Of a stretch of 64,000 nucleotides of DNA, positions 11,546 to 22,372 are shown piece after piece (the stretch's first letter is position 1; each line of letters opens with the position of its first letter). This stretch comes from Fagopyrum homotropicum (taxonomy: Eukaryota > Streptophyta > Magnoliopsida > Caryophyllales > Polygonaceae): NCBI GenBank assembly GCA_033239125.1, contig BSWB01000008.1, positions 340,001 to 404,000 on the forward strand, read 5' to 3'. Both the position numbers and the translations under genes were made by a program. The notes under the pieces were generated by a model that worked only from the letters and a program-made list of their open reading frames with translations, was not told where the DNA came from and did not search any database.

Positions 11546-13250
11546 TTGGGCAATCACGTTGTACATGGCCAAAACCGCTACACTTGTAACACACGGGCTC
11601 CCTTGGGCGAGCCGCCGGTGAGGGTCCTTGTTGACCTCGAGAGGGAGGCGCCGGTGCCGGGCCCCGGTTTGGTGTCTTCTCGGTACCCGTTTGCCTATTG
11701 GAAGGACCCGTCCGTTGGGTCCCTTTGGAGGCGTCGGTATTTGTAGGACTAGGCGCATCTCGAGAACGTGTGTTAGATGGATAAAGATATGGACTCGAGG
11801 AAGAGGGATACCTAGAATACCGCGGTGTTTCGAGTTGTTGCTTATATAACTTCATGGCGGCATGACATAATGCTCCCAAATCCTTGAATGGGACAATCTC
11901 GAGCGGCCGCCGGATGGAAGCATTAAGCCCACTCATGAACTTGGTGCGGAGGGCGGAGGGGGAGGCCGAGACGCCGGCCTTAATGTGCATGTCCTCAAGT
12001 TTAGCCAAGTAAGCCACCGGAGTGAGGTTGCCTTGCTTGAACTCGGCAATTTGCAACCGCATATCATTCTTAAAGTCCTCGGGTACGTACTTCTTGGTCA
12101 TGCAATAGAGTAATTGTTCAAACGTCTCAATTGGTGCCCATCCTCGCCTCTCTCGGGTGAACTCATACCGGTTCCACCAAGACTTCGCATCTCCTTCAAA
12201 GTATAGAGTTGCCGCCTCGATTTTCTCGGATTCCTCCTCATAATGACAATGTTTTAATGCTCGTTTCATATCCTGCGCCCAATCAAGAAAAACACACGGA
12301 TCATATTCACCATGAAAGGTAGGGAACTTAACCTTACCTTCCCTACGAGCTCGGTAGGGGTCCGGGCGGGGCGGTGGAATGTAGGCATCATCGGCACGGG
12401 CTCGCCGGTGGCCGCCATGAGGCCGTTGGCGCCCATGAACGGGTGGGGCCTGCCTAGGTGGATTTGGGGGAGGCAACCATTCTTCACCCCGGTCTTGGTT
12501 CTCATAAGGGTCGATGACGGGTGGGTGCCACGGGCGGTTATGTGCTACCCGTTCTAAATCAGATTCATCACTGGAGAACTCATTGAAGTTGTGTTGCTCA
12601 TCGTATTCATCAAAGTCAAGGGTCCTCGGTTGCCGGGTTGACCGTTGGTGACGGTGTTCGGAACGATCATGCTCACGACCATGATTGGTGGTTGAGTTGG
12701 GACGGTACCGGGGCTCTTCCCGGGTTTGTCGGTCGGTGCGGGGCACACTAGGTGGAGGTGGAGAAGGAACATACCGTTGATGTTGATGCTCATAATATTG
12801 GTGCCGATGTTCCGTATCGACTATGGGCAAGTTATCTTGGCGCGGGTCGGGGAATTCCTCCTCTTCTTCATGGGACTCATTTCCGTCAAGAGGTAAAGAA
12901 TGGGTGCGTTCAATGACAGACGCAAGCCGGGTAACGTTTGATGGGCCGGCTCCCAAAAGTCCCTTGCCTTTCCGTTGAGCATCGGAAGTGGAAGCATTGA
13001 CCACGTTCTCATTCGGATAAGTTGGGGTGGGACAGTGAGCATTCTGAAGGGACTTAAGAGCTTCTAGCTCTTTTTTCAAGGCAATGTTTTCTCGGGTCAA
13101 GGCATCAAACTTTTGTTGTGCCTTCAAGGCTTCCAATTCTCGCCTTATGGAGTCATTTTCGAGGGACAACGAAGCAGTTTCTTGAGCCAAGGGTTCACTG
13201 AACTCTTGCGGACCAGAATCCTGAGAAGTTTCCATTTCAACGTTAGTCAT
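11546..13250 (-). CDS. CRM #1 gag
   Basis: This is the capsid/nucleocapsid part of the polyprotein, about 568 residues from ATG 13250. A glutamate/glutamine-rich coiled-coil-like start (repeated ALKAQQ, ALKSLQ) is followed by an Arg/His/Pro-rich low-complexity region. The Retrotrans_gag core has FHGEYDPCVFLDWAQDMKRA and EGDAKSWWNRYE (near 12290-12170). A CCHC zinc knuckle CYKCSGFGHVQRDC lies near 11590-11550. Directly after the knuckle one base is missing compared with CRM #2 and #3, so the frame drifts into unrelated sequence ending at 11226 instead of entering protease. CRM elements normally make a single gag-pol polyprotein, so this shift disables pol. Confidence 0.85.
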
Positions 13251-14046
13251 TGCTCCAAATCAGCACACAATTTCAAGCAATCAAGTGAGCAAGGTGACAA
13301 GTTAGGTCAACTTTACCCAAGTTCAAGTGCGTTATCGGGTTCTACTTTGGGGAAAGCCGTTTGGCGGTTTGGCAAGGAAGGCAAATCCAACAAAATTGAA
13401 CCAATTACACACAAATAAACAAGTGATATTTTGCAAACGTATGTAAGAAAATGGAGAGATAGAAGATGGACGGATTGTTCACTCGGCAAGCTTTGCTTGC
13501 TTTCGGTCTTTGACCGTTTTGTAAAATCCGATTTTTCGGATGGACCGGTTTGCCGGACGTCTTTTCACTTTGTGTGTTTCGTTTCTTTGAAACGTTTTGA
13601 GCAACACTTTCTTTTGTTTTTTTTTTTTTTTGTTTTGAACACAAATCCGTATTGATGAAGAGTTTTTTTGCTTTTCTTGGAATATCAAAGGCGAGATATC
13701 CGAACTTTTCGTTAACAAAAATATCCCAAGAGATTTGGTGAAATTAATTAACAAAATTGTCGGATTAGGTCGGTTTAAGAAAAAGACGGGTTTGATAAAT
13801 GGTTTGAAGGCAAACCAAATATCTCCTATTTTTGTTCTTTTTGTTTTGAGTTAAACACGGAAAAGAAAAAAAAATTCAGGAAAAATGGATGAACATGATG
13901 AACAACATGAAGATCATGAAGAACATGAAGAACAAATGAAGAACATCATGAGCAAACGAAGAACATCATGAACAAAAAAAGGCTAAATAGGTTTAAGATA
14001 ATAACGCACAAAAACAAGAGTAAAGAGAACTTAGCTTTGATCCCTT
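13251..14046 (-). other. CRM #1 5' untranslated leader
   Basis: About 800 bases lie between the primer-binding site and gag, homologous in part to 32645-33365 of CRM #2 (shared GACGTCCGGCAAACCGGTCC region near 13545-13570). An imperfect array of CATGAAGAA/CATGATGAA units lies at 13886-13978 (written here as seen on the + strand as gaacatgaa/gaacatcat). A T-run lies at 13616-13632. I see no coding frame. Confidence 0.6.
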
Positions 14047-14058
14047 GCTCTGATACCA
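14047..14058 (-). promoter_or_regulatory. Primer-binding site, tRNA-iMet
   Basis: The - strand reads TGGTATCAGAGC, the standard plant initiator-Met tRNA complement, three bases inside the 5' LTR end at 14062. It primes minus-strand cDNA synthesis and sets the orientation of CRM #1. Confidence 0.95.
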
Positions 14059-14061
14059 ATT

Positions 14062-14856
14062 TGATGCGTCCTTGGAGGTAACAAGGATAACTCCGGATCT
14101 AGATCAAGCAAAACTCCAACTACTCCTTGATTCTTTGTGCAACGTTGTATCGTTTCGGATCCAAAGGGGCGGAAGCGATGAAGAAACAAGGGTTACTCCG
14201 ATCTAGAGAGATCGAAGGAACCTTTTTGGGTGGATCGAAGGTTGATTCTTAAAAAGAATCCTCGAATATGGATTTCTTGAATCAAAGACGAGATCCAAGG
14301 AAGAAGTTTGAGGGTTAGAAGAGAGGTTTTGATGCCCAAGCTAAGTGGAGGAAATTCTTCTCAAAACTTAGTAATATTGAACATCAGAAATAAGTGAGGC
14401 AAGATATCTCTTATATAGAGAGACTTGCCTACCTATGGGCCAACGGGCCAAACAAAAATACATGAAGAAAAGCCCAAAAGGGGAAAACCTAAAAGGGGCG
14501 GAAGCAAACCCTAAACGGATAAGGTCAAAAAGGGAATATTCCTATACGGAATATCCCTTTATTACATAAAAAGGAAAACATGAAAATATAGTCCAAAAAT
14601 AAGCTAGCTTCATGTCATGGAGTCGGAAAGACGGGACATGCCGCTAACGGAACCGGTAGCCTATGCCATGGTGGTGTAGAGACAAGGCATGCCGGTAATG
14701 GGACCAAGTGAAGACGTAATGCGGGTGATGATGGAGCCGGTGGCTCGAGCAATGGCCTTAGCTCGGGATCGGGTGATCGGTCCATCTGAGCGAACTCTAA
14801 GAGCCTCGTCCTCTTCGTCTATGGTCAACGTAAAAGGGGCATCCAAGGGCGCATCA
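14062..14856 (-). repeat. CRM #1 5' LTR (copy 2)
   Basis: A 795-bp copy of 7157-7951 with two visible substitutions (G at 14427, T at 14615). A normal 5' LTR would be followed on its outer side by the target duplication GGGGT and Athila. Instead, 14857-15111 continues with the polypurine tract and pol 3' end, as if this LTR were simultaneously the 3' LTR of a second, tandem CRM copy. Confidence 0.92.
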
Positions 14857-15111
14857 GTCCCCCCATCTTGGCTGTGAAACGTCCCCGTTTCACCATCGTC
14901 AAAGAGGGGCTCAATATAAGGGGCAAGGTCCTTGACGTTGAACGTTGGGTGTACTCCGTAGGAATCCGGAAGCTCTAACTTGTATGCATTTGGACCATGA
15001 CGGGCTAAGATGCGGAATGGGCCATCACCACGGTCCGAGAGCTTGCTCATGCGGCGAGTAGGAAAACGCTCCTTCCGTAGGTGGAGCCAAACAAGATCAC
15101 CGGGCTCAAAA
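14857..15111 (-). pseudogene. Orphan CRM pol 3' end (integrase C-terminus)
   Basis: These 255 bp match 7952-8206, with at least one substitution (T at 14915 versus C at 8010, giving APYIEPL instead of APYVEPL). The frame starts inside the integrase C-terminal domain and continues into LTR copy 2. It ends at 15107-15111 in CAAAA, which is shared with Athila RT at 5914-5918, where the sequence jumps to the Athila duplicate. It is the remnant of a second, tandem CRM body. Confidence 0.85.
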
Positions 15112-16349
15112 ATGGGAATGTTGAGCTAATCTCTCTAGCATTTGGTCAATAAAGGGAAAAGGGAAGTGATCTTTCCTAGAGGCCACATTTAGTTTCCTAT
15201 AGTCTATACACATCCTCTATCCCGTAACCGTTCTAGTCGGAATTAGTTCATTATTTTCATTAGTTACTACGGCCATCCCACCCTTCTTAGGAACCACATG
15301 CACGGGACTAACCCACTTACTATCCGAAATCGGGAAAATGATTCCCGCATCTAGCAATTTAAGAATATCCTTCTTTACTACTTCTTTCATGATTGGGTTT
15401 AGTCTTCTTTGAGGTTCAATTGAAGGTTTATGGTTGTCTTCCATTAAGATCTTATGCATGCACAAAGAAGGTTTAATGCCAACTAAATCATCAATGGTAT
15501 AGCCTATGGCTTTCCTATGCAATCTTAACTCATGCAACAATCTAGCAAGTTCATCATCATTCAAGCATGCATTCACAATAACTAGATAAGTAGAATTCTC
15601 ACCAAGAAAAGCATACTTTAAATGAGAGGGGAGGGGTTTGAGTTCAAGTTTAGGAGGACCTTAATCGAGTGGAGACGATCCGTATAATGTTGGTTGAGAT
15701 GAATCCAAAGCTTTGGAAGACTCCTCAAGACTCCTTGAAGCTTGATCAACAACTAAGGCAGTTTCTGAAGAAACCACGGGCAAAATTACGGGCTCTGGCA
15801 CAACCACGGCCATGGAACTTGCAAATCTAGCACTTCGGAGCACTCCAGTAGGTTCCACGGGTAAAACCACGGGCGTGGTTCTTCCCCCCAGGCCGTGGTT
15901 CCTACAGGAATTCAGCACACCTTCGTGTACTTCAAATTCAGCTCTTGTCTCCTTTTCCAATGCTTCCAAAGCCTTGATTTCTTCATGGCAAGCCTCCTCA
16001 ACTCCTTCATCCATCAAACTTAAGCTAAGAACCTTCTCCAAGGGGTCCTTGATCAAGAACGAGCTCACAACTTCTCTAGACTCCTCTTGCTCGACAATGT
16101 TGAACACATCTTCACCAAGGGCTGGCCCTTTCATCATTGTGGATAGTTTGAACTTAATATTCTCTTCTCCAATGTTGAAGGAGAGAATTTCATTCTTACA
16201 ATCCACCAAGCATCCGGATGTAGCCAAGAAAGGTCTCCCTAAGATGATGGGAACCGGATAGTCCGCCGGGATGTCCAAAACAACGAAGTCTATTGGCACA
16301 TAGAACTTCCCGAGTTGCACCGGTATGTCCTCCAAAATTCCAACGGGGT
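15112..16349 (-). pseudogene. Second copy of Athila protease C-terminal half/linker/RT start
   Basis: It matches 5919-7156 at a constant offset of 9193 bases, with no indel or substitution that I noticed. It includes the same two stops (15217, 15661) and the same 5-bp GGGGT (16345-16349) beside an LTR. The two copies must have arisen after those stops and after CRM #1 inserted. It is a segmental duplication, not an independent element. Confidence 0.9.
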
Positions 16350-17144
16350 TGATGCGTCCTTGGAGGTAACAAGGATAACTCCGGATCTAGATCAAGCAAA
16401 ACTCCAACTACTCCTTGATTCTTTGTGCAACGTTGTATCGTTTCGGATCCAAAGGGGCGGAAGCGATGAAGAAACAAGGGTTACTCCGATCTAGAGAGAT
16501 CGAAGGAACCTTTTTGGGTGGATCGAAGGTTGATTCTTAAAAAGAATCCTCGAATATGGATTTCTTGAATCAAAGACGAGATCCAAGGAAGAAGTTTGAG
16601 GGTTAGAAGAGAGGTTTTGATGCCCAAGCTAAGTGGAGGAAATTCTTCTCAAAACTTAGTAATATTGAACATCAGAAATAAGTGAGGCAAGATATCTCTT
16701 ATATAGAGAGACTTTCCTACCTATGGGCCAACGGGCCAAACAAAAATACATGAAGAAAAGCCCAAAAGGGGAAAACCTAAAAGGGGCGGAAGCAAACCCT
16801 AAACGGATAAGGTCAAAAAGGGAATATTCCTATACGGAATATCCCTTTATTACATAAAAAGGAAAACATGAAAATATAGTCCAAAAATAAGCTAGCTTCA
16901 TGCCATGGAGTCGGAAAGACGGGACATGCCGCTAACGGAACCGGTAGCCTATGCCATGGTGGTGTAGAGACAAGGCATGCCGGTAATGGGACCAAGTGAA
17001 GACGTAATGCGGGTGATGATGGAGCCGGTGGCTCGAGCAATGGCCTTAGCTCGGGATCGGGTGATCGGTCCATCTGAGCGAACTCTAAGAGCCTCGTCCT
17101 CTTCGTCTATGGTCAACGTAAAAGGGGCATCCAAGGGCGCATCA
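16350..17144 (-). repeat. CRM #1 LTR copy 3, solo LTR with flanking GGGGT
   Basis: A 795-bp LTR, TGATGCG...CGCATCA, flanked on both sides by GGGGT (16345-16349 and 17145-17149). Athila protease reading is cut exactly there. This is the signature of a solo LTR left by LTR-LTR recombination. Its bases at 16715 and 16903 agree with copy 1 (7157-7951) and not with copy 2. Confidence 0.92.
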
Positions 17145-19286
17145 GGGGTGAGTGATTGAACGGTCCGCCATGTAGAGGGTCATCTTGACCGGCTTTGGCT
17201 CTCCTAGCCCAACCTTGTTGCAAAGTGCAAGCGGGATAATGCTTACACTTGCCCCAAGATCACATAGGGCTTCATACTTCACTTCTCCCACTCCAATTGG
17301 CACACAAAAGGATCCCGGATCTCTTAGCTTAGGAGGCATCTCCTCCCGCATGGTTTGAATCAACTCCGAGGATCTATTTGTCATTCTCACTTCCCCATAC
17401 TCCTCCAACTTCCTCTTGTTGGAGAGTATTTCCTTCAAAAAATTGCCATATGCCGGCATACCTAGAATAGCATCCATGAACGGAATGTTAATATGCAATT
17501 TAGACATAAGTTCAAGGAATTTACCAAAGTGTTTGTCCAAGAGAGCCCTTGCTCGTGATTGTGGGAACGGTAGTGGTGGCTTGTATGGAGGCGGCGCCAC
17601 ATATGTTGGCTCATCATCCTTGCTCTTGCCTCCATCTTCTTGCAATGTCTCTTCCTCTATCACCACTTGCTTCCCTTTATCATTTCCCTTAGGTAAGGGA
17701 TCCTTCTTGCTCAACCCGCTCCTTGTTGTGATGGCAAACACTTGGCCTCTCGGGTTATCTTCGGTTCTTCCGGGAAGCTTTCCCGGATCTCTATGAGCTT
17801 CACCCGCCTTTTGGAACACTTGTGCTTCCAACACCTTTTGAGCCTTAGAAATGGAAGTCACCGTGCTCTCAAGACCACTCAACCTTCCAAGCAATTGCTC
17901 AAACATCATCTCGGTTCTATCCTTTGGAGGTTGAGTAAATCCGGGTGGAGGTTCTTGTGAAGCCTTTGGTGGTGGAGTTGCGCTTGTGGAAGCGGAAGGG
18001 TTCAAGGCTCCATCCAGGTTAGAATAGGAAAACCCGGGATGGTTGTGGTTAGACCGGTAATTGTTGAATTGCCGGTTGTTGTTGAAGTTCCTTGGGCCTT
18101 GATAGTTGTTGTAATTGCCCCTTCCCATATAGTTCACATCTTCCTCCTTGGAAGACAAGTTTGCTTGCACTTGCACTTGAGGGCTTGTTTGACTCTTCAA
18201 AGTTGTAGCACACAACTCCTTCAAAGACTTGAGCTCATTGTTGATTGCATCAAGCTTGAAATGTCTCATGGTGACTTCACTCACCTCATATGCTCCCGCT
18301 TTCCTCCCATCACTCTTCTTATGGGAGTACTTCTCAATCACCAAAGCTTGTTTCTCTACAAACTCTCAAGCTTCATCCACATTCTTCTCCATGAAAGTCC
18401 CATCGGAAGAAGATTGAAGCTTGAATTGACTATCTTCATCAAGTCCCTCGAAGTAGATCTCCAAAAGCTCGATTTTCGGTATACCATGGTGCGGACAATC
18501 TAGGAGAAGGTCTTTGAACCTCTCTCAAGACTTGAATAAGCTTTCTCTATCCTTCATCACGAAGGCATTGATCTTTCCTCTTAACTCGGTAGTCTTGGAA
18601 GGTGGGAAGAACTTTGTCAAAAACTCGGTTGTCATCTCCTCCCAAGTACTCACTCGCCCTTGTGGAATAGATTGATACCAAGCCAAAGCTTTATCCTTAA
18701 GTGAGAAGGAGAAAGCCCTAAGCTTATGGTTGTTGCTCTCCAATCTAGGCGGTCTTAGAGTCTCCATCAAGATCTCATAGTTCATTAAGTGTTGATGAGG
18801 AGACTCTCCTTCCATCCCTCCAAATTGATTATACCGGATCATTTGTAGAACTTGAGGGCGGAGCTCGTAATCATGGGTTGCGGGATCTCCTAAGTTCACA
18901 CCCGGACGGTGTGCTCTTTGTGCCGGATCCATACATTGCCCTAACGTTTGTGGCTCTTCAATAGCAATGGGCACAACCCGAATATTAACCGCCGGCTACG
19001 GTTGTGGTGGAGGTGGAGGTTGACGATTAAGCTCTCTTTGCACAAGAGCTTGCCTAATCTCTTCAATCTCCCTCCTAGTTGTTTCTTGTCTCTCATTTGC
19101 AAGTCTCATTTCATTCTCAAAGGCTTCATCCCTTAGCCTAATTTGCTCTAAAGCTTCATCCAACTCAGCTTGGAGATCTCTTCCGGCCATCTCTTTTCCT
19201 TTTCTAATGCTCTTGGATCTAGATCTAAGGGTTTTCTCCGGTTCGGGATCGAATGGAGCTAAATCCTTGCCACGAGATCTTCGCAT
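17145..19286 (-). pseudogene. Athila gag and protease N-terminal half
   Basis: The probable start is ATG 19286 (MRRSRGKDLAP), the first Met after the primer site. The gag core (about 18940-18540) has PATHDYELRPQVLQMIR, AWYQSIP and TTEFLTKFFP. An Asn/Gly-rich region (about 18130-18000) and a Pro-rich linker lead to protease with ALCDLGASVSIIPL (about 17255), where Asp-Leu-Gly-Ala replaces the usual Asp-Ser/Thr-Gly, as is common in Athila. Stops at 18996, 18525 and 18366 break the frame; the last two sit where Trp codons are expected. The frame is cut at 17145 by the CRM LTR and resumes at 7156. Confidence 0.88.
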
Positions 19287-19402
19287 GCATCTAAAGAATG
19301 AGAGATGTCCTGAAAATGCAAAGACATAAACCAAACAAGATCAAAAGCAACAAGAAAGACCTACACTATAAACAATCACAAAAAGACTCAATCTAGACCT
19401 AG

Positions 19403-19420
19403 TCCCCGGCAACGACGCCA
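19403..19420 (-). promoter_or_regulatory. Athila primer-binding site, tRNA-Asp
   Basis: The - strand reads TGGCGTCGTTGCCGGGGA, complementary to the 3' end of plant tRNA-Asp with one mismatch. It starts six bases inside the LTR end at 19427. tRNA-Asp priming is typical of Athila. It fixes the element as - strand, with its 5' end on the right. Confidence 0.88.
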
Positions 19421-19426
19421 AAAACT

Positions 19427-21262
19427 TGTTACGCTAAGAACGTGACACGCAAAAGTCTTAAATTTATAACTCGAATTATTTTTCCTAACTCCTAGCGAAC
19501 CCGTAGTGTACGGGACGTTTCGTAGTAGGGATAGTATTCCGAGGTCGAACACAAAGACTAAGGTGAAATCGAGTCGAATAGTGACTAAGGATAGTGTCGA
19601 TCTAGGCTAAGAAAAGATGAAAGGAACAAATAAATGAAAATCTCAATATTTTTGGGTTTGGTTTTGTGTGGTGATCAATCAAGAATCACAACGATATAAG
19701 GATGCAAAACAAACTAACAATCTAGCAAATCAACACAAACAAGCGAGACAAACACGAGATGGGTAATCAAGAGAGAAAAGTGGATTCTAGGGGTTGGAAA
19801 TTCCGGTTATGGCATAGGACTCAAGCTTCTAATCAACCTTGGATAAACTATAGTATGTTGGGAAGGAATGTTTCTCACATGGGGTCAATTACCGGGTAGG
19901 TCTCATGATCCACTAATCTCGCACCTAAGGTTCTACCACCGGGTAAGTCTCTAGGAGCCTAAGGAAGGGATATCTACACAAACCGGATGGTATTCTAGGG
20001 ATCTAACCTCTCCTTACCGGGTAAGTCTCGGGAAGGCAAGTCCTAAACACCTATCCTAGCACACTCAGTCCAATAGCGGCGTGTGAGGCTCACTATTATC
20101 TAGAGTTCGTCATCTTCGGTATCTAAGAGCAAGAATCACCGGGTAGGTCTCTTCTAACACTTAGTTGCTAACACTAGGTCACCCTAGGATAGATTTAGCT
20201 CAACAAACACTAGGATTTCAACAATCTAACATTCTAGCACTTAGATTTATCAAATCAAACGAGTTAGTCAGAATCACGGGTTGTTCATCCCTTTCCACGG
20301 CCGTGGAGTGGCAAGAACGAACCGTGGTTTCCAACAGTAACTCGGTTCAAGCAAACGAATCATCCTAAGGTACATCTAAGTCCATCCTATCATAGTCCAA
20401 GCCATAACCATCACTTCCTTACCCTAGAATCACATCTATCTAGCCAATAACAAGCATCTCAACAATCAAACTCAACAAGCATACATTCATGGCTTCCATA
20501 GCAAGTAGATGAAGTGAAATAGAGATGAACAAGTAGAACAAAGAAAATCCAAGCTGAATGTGAGTTCAAGAAAGACTTACAACCCTTCAAAAGAAGGTTG
20601 AATCGTTTCTTACAAAACCTTGCAAACGTCTTCACAAAACTCACTCAAAACTATGAAAAACTAAGAATGGTGTGTTCTTCTCTTCTTCTCCAATGGAACC
20701 CTTTCTTCTCCTCCAATTGTAGCTCCAATCCAATCTTCCAATGAGAGAATATGTGTTGTTGAGAGTGTGAGAGAGAATGGGAGTGATGGGGTCTGTCCCT
20801 AACAGCCTGCAGGACCACCTTATATCCTCAACAAATTGCAAGAGTCTGCCATGAAGATCGTGGGACAGCTGTCACAGCTATCTGGGGAAAACCACGGCCT
20901 ATTTCCACGGGCGTGGTTCTTCCAGTGACCGTGGTTTTGGTGCTTCTACACTATATGGATCATCTAGCCACAATTTGGTGCATGGCATGCACCAACAAGG
21001 TCCCATGTGTCCTCCTTAGCCCCTAGCTTGCATCCCAATGAGTCCGAAGGTGTGTCATCTCGAGGAACGATCCTTGAATGTATCGATAATGCTCCTAAAT
21101 CTCCCAAAATACCTACAAAGCATGCAAAAGTCCGTGTAGACGTCTATCTCGACAAAATACATGAATTGAGTGCAAACGTCGTGAACTAGTGCTAAACCAT
21201 GCATGAATGAGCGGAAAAACTATCTAAATGAGTGCCTAAACCTAAGTCATATCGTGTTATCA
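19427..21262 (-). repeat. Athila 5' LTR (1836 bp)
   Basis: On the - strand it runs from TGATAACACGAT (21262) to CTTAGCGTAACA (19427). It pairs with the inverted LTR at 3920-5757 and is clearly diverged from it, so the two are not a recent pair. A TATA-like GGATATAAGG lies near 20828-20819. The four ACCGGGTARGTCTC sites (19890, 19938, 20015, 20137) and CCACGGGCGTGG (20905-20916) are present. The outer edge abuts Tekay gag at 21263. Confidence 0.9.
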
Positions 21263-22372
21263 ACCACCTCTTCCTCCGGGTATGGTAGGTGAGGGACCAG
21301 TTTCCGCTGCTGATCCACCAGTGGTGGAAGAGGTACATGAGGAGGTTGCTGAGAGTGTCGTCCCAGACATGAGGAGTGGTGGATCAAGGAGACATTATTG
21401 ACATCGAGCCCAGTCAGATGATTCAGATCGTGTCTCCATGGGGGGCCAGAGTTTAGAGAGTACCTCAAACGTTTTGAGGAGGCTGTCAAAGCTGGCAGAC
21501 GAGCCCCAGATCTACCAGGACATGAGGGATCTTCTGAGATGTTGCAGAGAGCCACACAAGTGCCAACTATGCCAGCACGTGCCGATGAGACTGTTCGAGC
21601 TGTAGAGGAGACCAGAGGGCCTCGACCAGATGCTTGGTTGAAGGCATTCCATCAGCAGAGAGTACCACCCTTCTCAGGAGAGATTGGTTTACAGACTGAG
21701 GTATGGATAGGACATGTAGACTCAGTTTTAGAGTCTATCAGATATCCTGAGGAAGGACGAATAGAGCTAGTTCAATCTCTATTCCGTGACCTTGCACATC
21801 AGTGGTGGAGGACTGTAAGAGCCAGAGCCACCAGTTATGATCGCATGAGGAGTATGATCCGAGAGCAGTTATGCCCTGCCTCACTGAGGAGGGAGAAGCT
21901 GCAGGATTTTGTGGAGGCCGGTTTTGAGGATGTACCTATTGCAGACGCCATCCACCGCTTTCATACTGAGTTAGCTTTGCTGGGTCCAGCTGCACCATCT
22001 GAGGACCAACATGTGTACTTGTTCTCCCGTCGTCTGAGGGAGAACACACGTTCATATATGACGGGATTCCATTGCGAGTCTCTAGCTGACTACCAGGACC
22101 GGGCTTCTGCTTATGAGAGGGAGCGAGCCAGTCAGAGGAGAGCTTCTCAGACGGGACGGTCTGAGAAGAGGCAGTGCACTGGGCAGACCAGTGGAGTTGG
22201 AGGAGCATCTGGTTCTAGACGAGACCAGAGACGTCAGAGTTACCCCTCGTCTGCACTAACTGTAGACAAGCGACGACAGTGTTACAACTGTGGTGATCCT
22301 GGCCATCTGAAGCCAGATTGTCCCAGACCAGTTGTCACTTGTTACACTTGTGGTAGACCAGGACATTGAGTT
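21263..22372 (+). pseudogene. Tekay gag (5' part removed by Athila)
   Basis: The longest open stretch starts at 21539 and ends at TGA near 22369. It contains the Retrotrans_gag domain (FHQQRVPPFSGEIGLQTEVW near 21640, AHQWWRTVRARA near 21800) and a first zinc knuckle CYNCGDPGHLKPDCP (near 22280). A second knuckle start, CYTCGRPGH, runs straight into the stop. Bases 21263-21538 are homologous gag leader with frame changes. The N-terminus was separated by the Athila insertion. Confidence 0.85.

Larger units (their letters stand above)
7157..14856 (-). mobile_element. CRM-like chromovirus #1, complete LTR-to-LTR
   Basis: It is 7.7 kb, with 795-bp LTRs at 7157-7951 (3') and 14062-14856 (5'). The 12-base tRNA-iMet primer site is at 14047-14058, with gag, PR, RT, RH and INT between. 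RT and integrase motifs match the plant CRM (centromeric retrotransposon) lineage, as do the TGATG...CATCA LTR ends and a pol frame that runs into the 3' LTR. It was inserted into the Athila protease: GGGGT lies at 7152-7156, but the matching right-hand GGGGT is at 17145-17149 because of a later duplication. The LTRs differ at only two positions that I can see (7522/14427 and 7710/14615), so it is young. One nonsense codon and one frameshift inactivate it. Confidence 0.9.
1..21262 (-). mobile_element. Athila-type Ty3/gypsy retrotransposon, interrupted, 3' end beyond the window
   Basis: The order on the - strand is 5' LTR (21262-19427), tRNA-Asp primer site, gag, protease, RT, RNase H, integrase. 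That is the Ty3/gypsy order, and the RT and gag motifs are those of the plant Athila lineage. The element is split by CRM #1 and its rearranged copy (7157-17149, inside the protease) and by a truncated, oppositely oriented Athila fragment (1886-5757, inside RT). Its integrase end and 3' LTR lie left of base 1. Its outer 5' end abuts Tekay gag at 21263, so it was inserted into the Tekay element. Several in-frame stops make it non-autonomous. Confidence 0.9.

Noticed and set aside
11062..11589. A 175-codon + strand open frame and several others of 60-150 codons opposite the pol genes
   Set aside because: Antisense shadows of CRM #1 and Athila coding sequence; no motif of their own.
14857..16349. 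An independent second insertion of CRM next to Athila
   Set aside because: The identical target duplication, identical flanking Athila stops and constant 9193-base offset show duplication of one insertion event instead.
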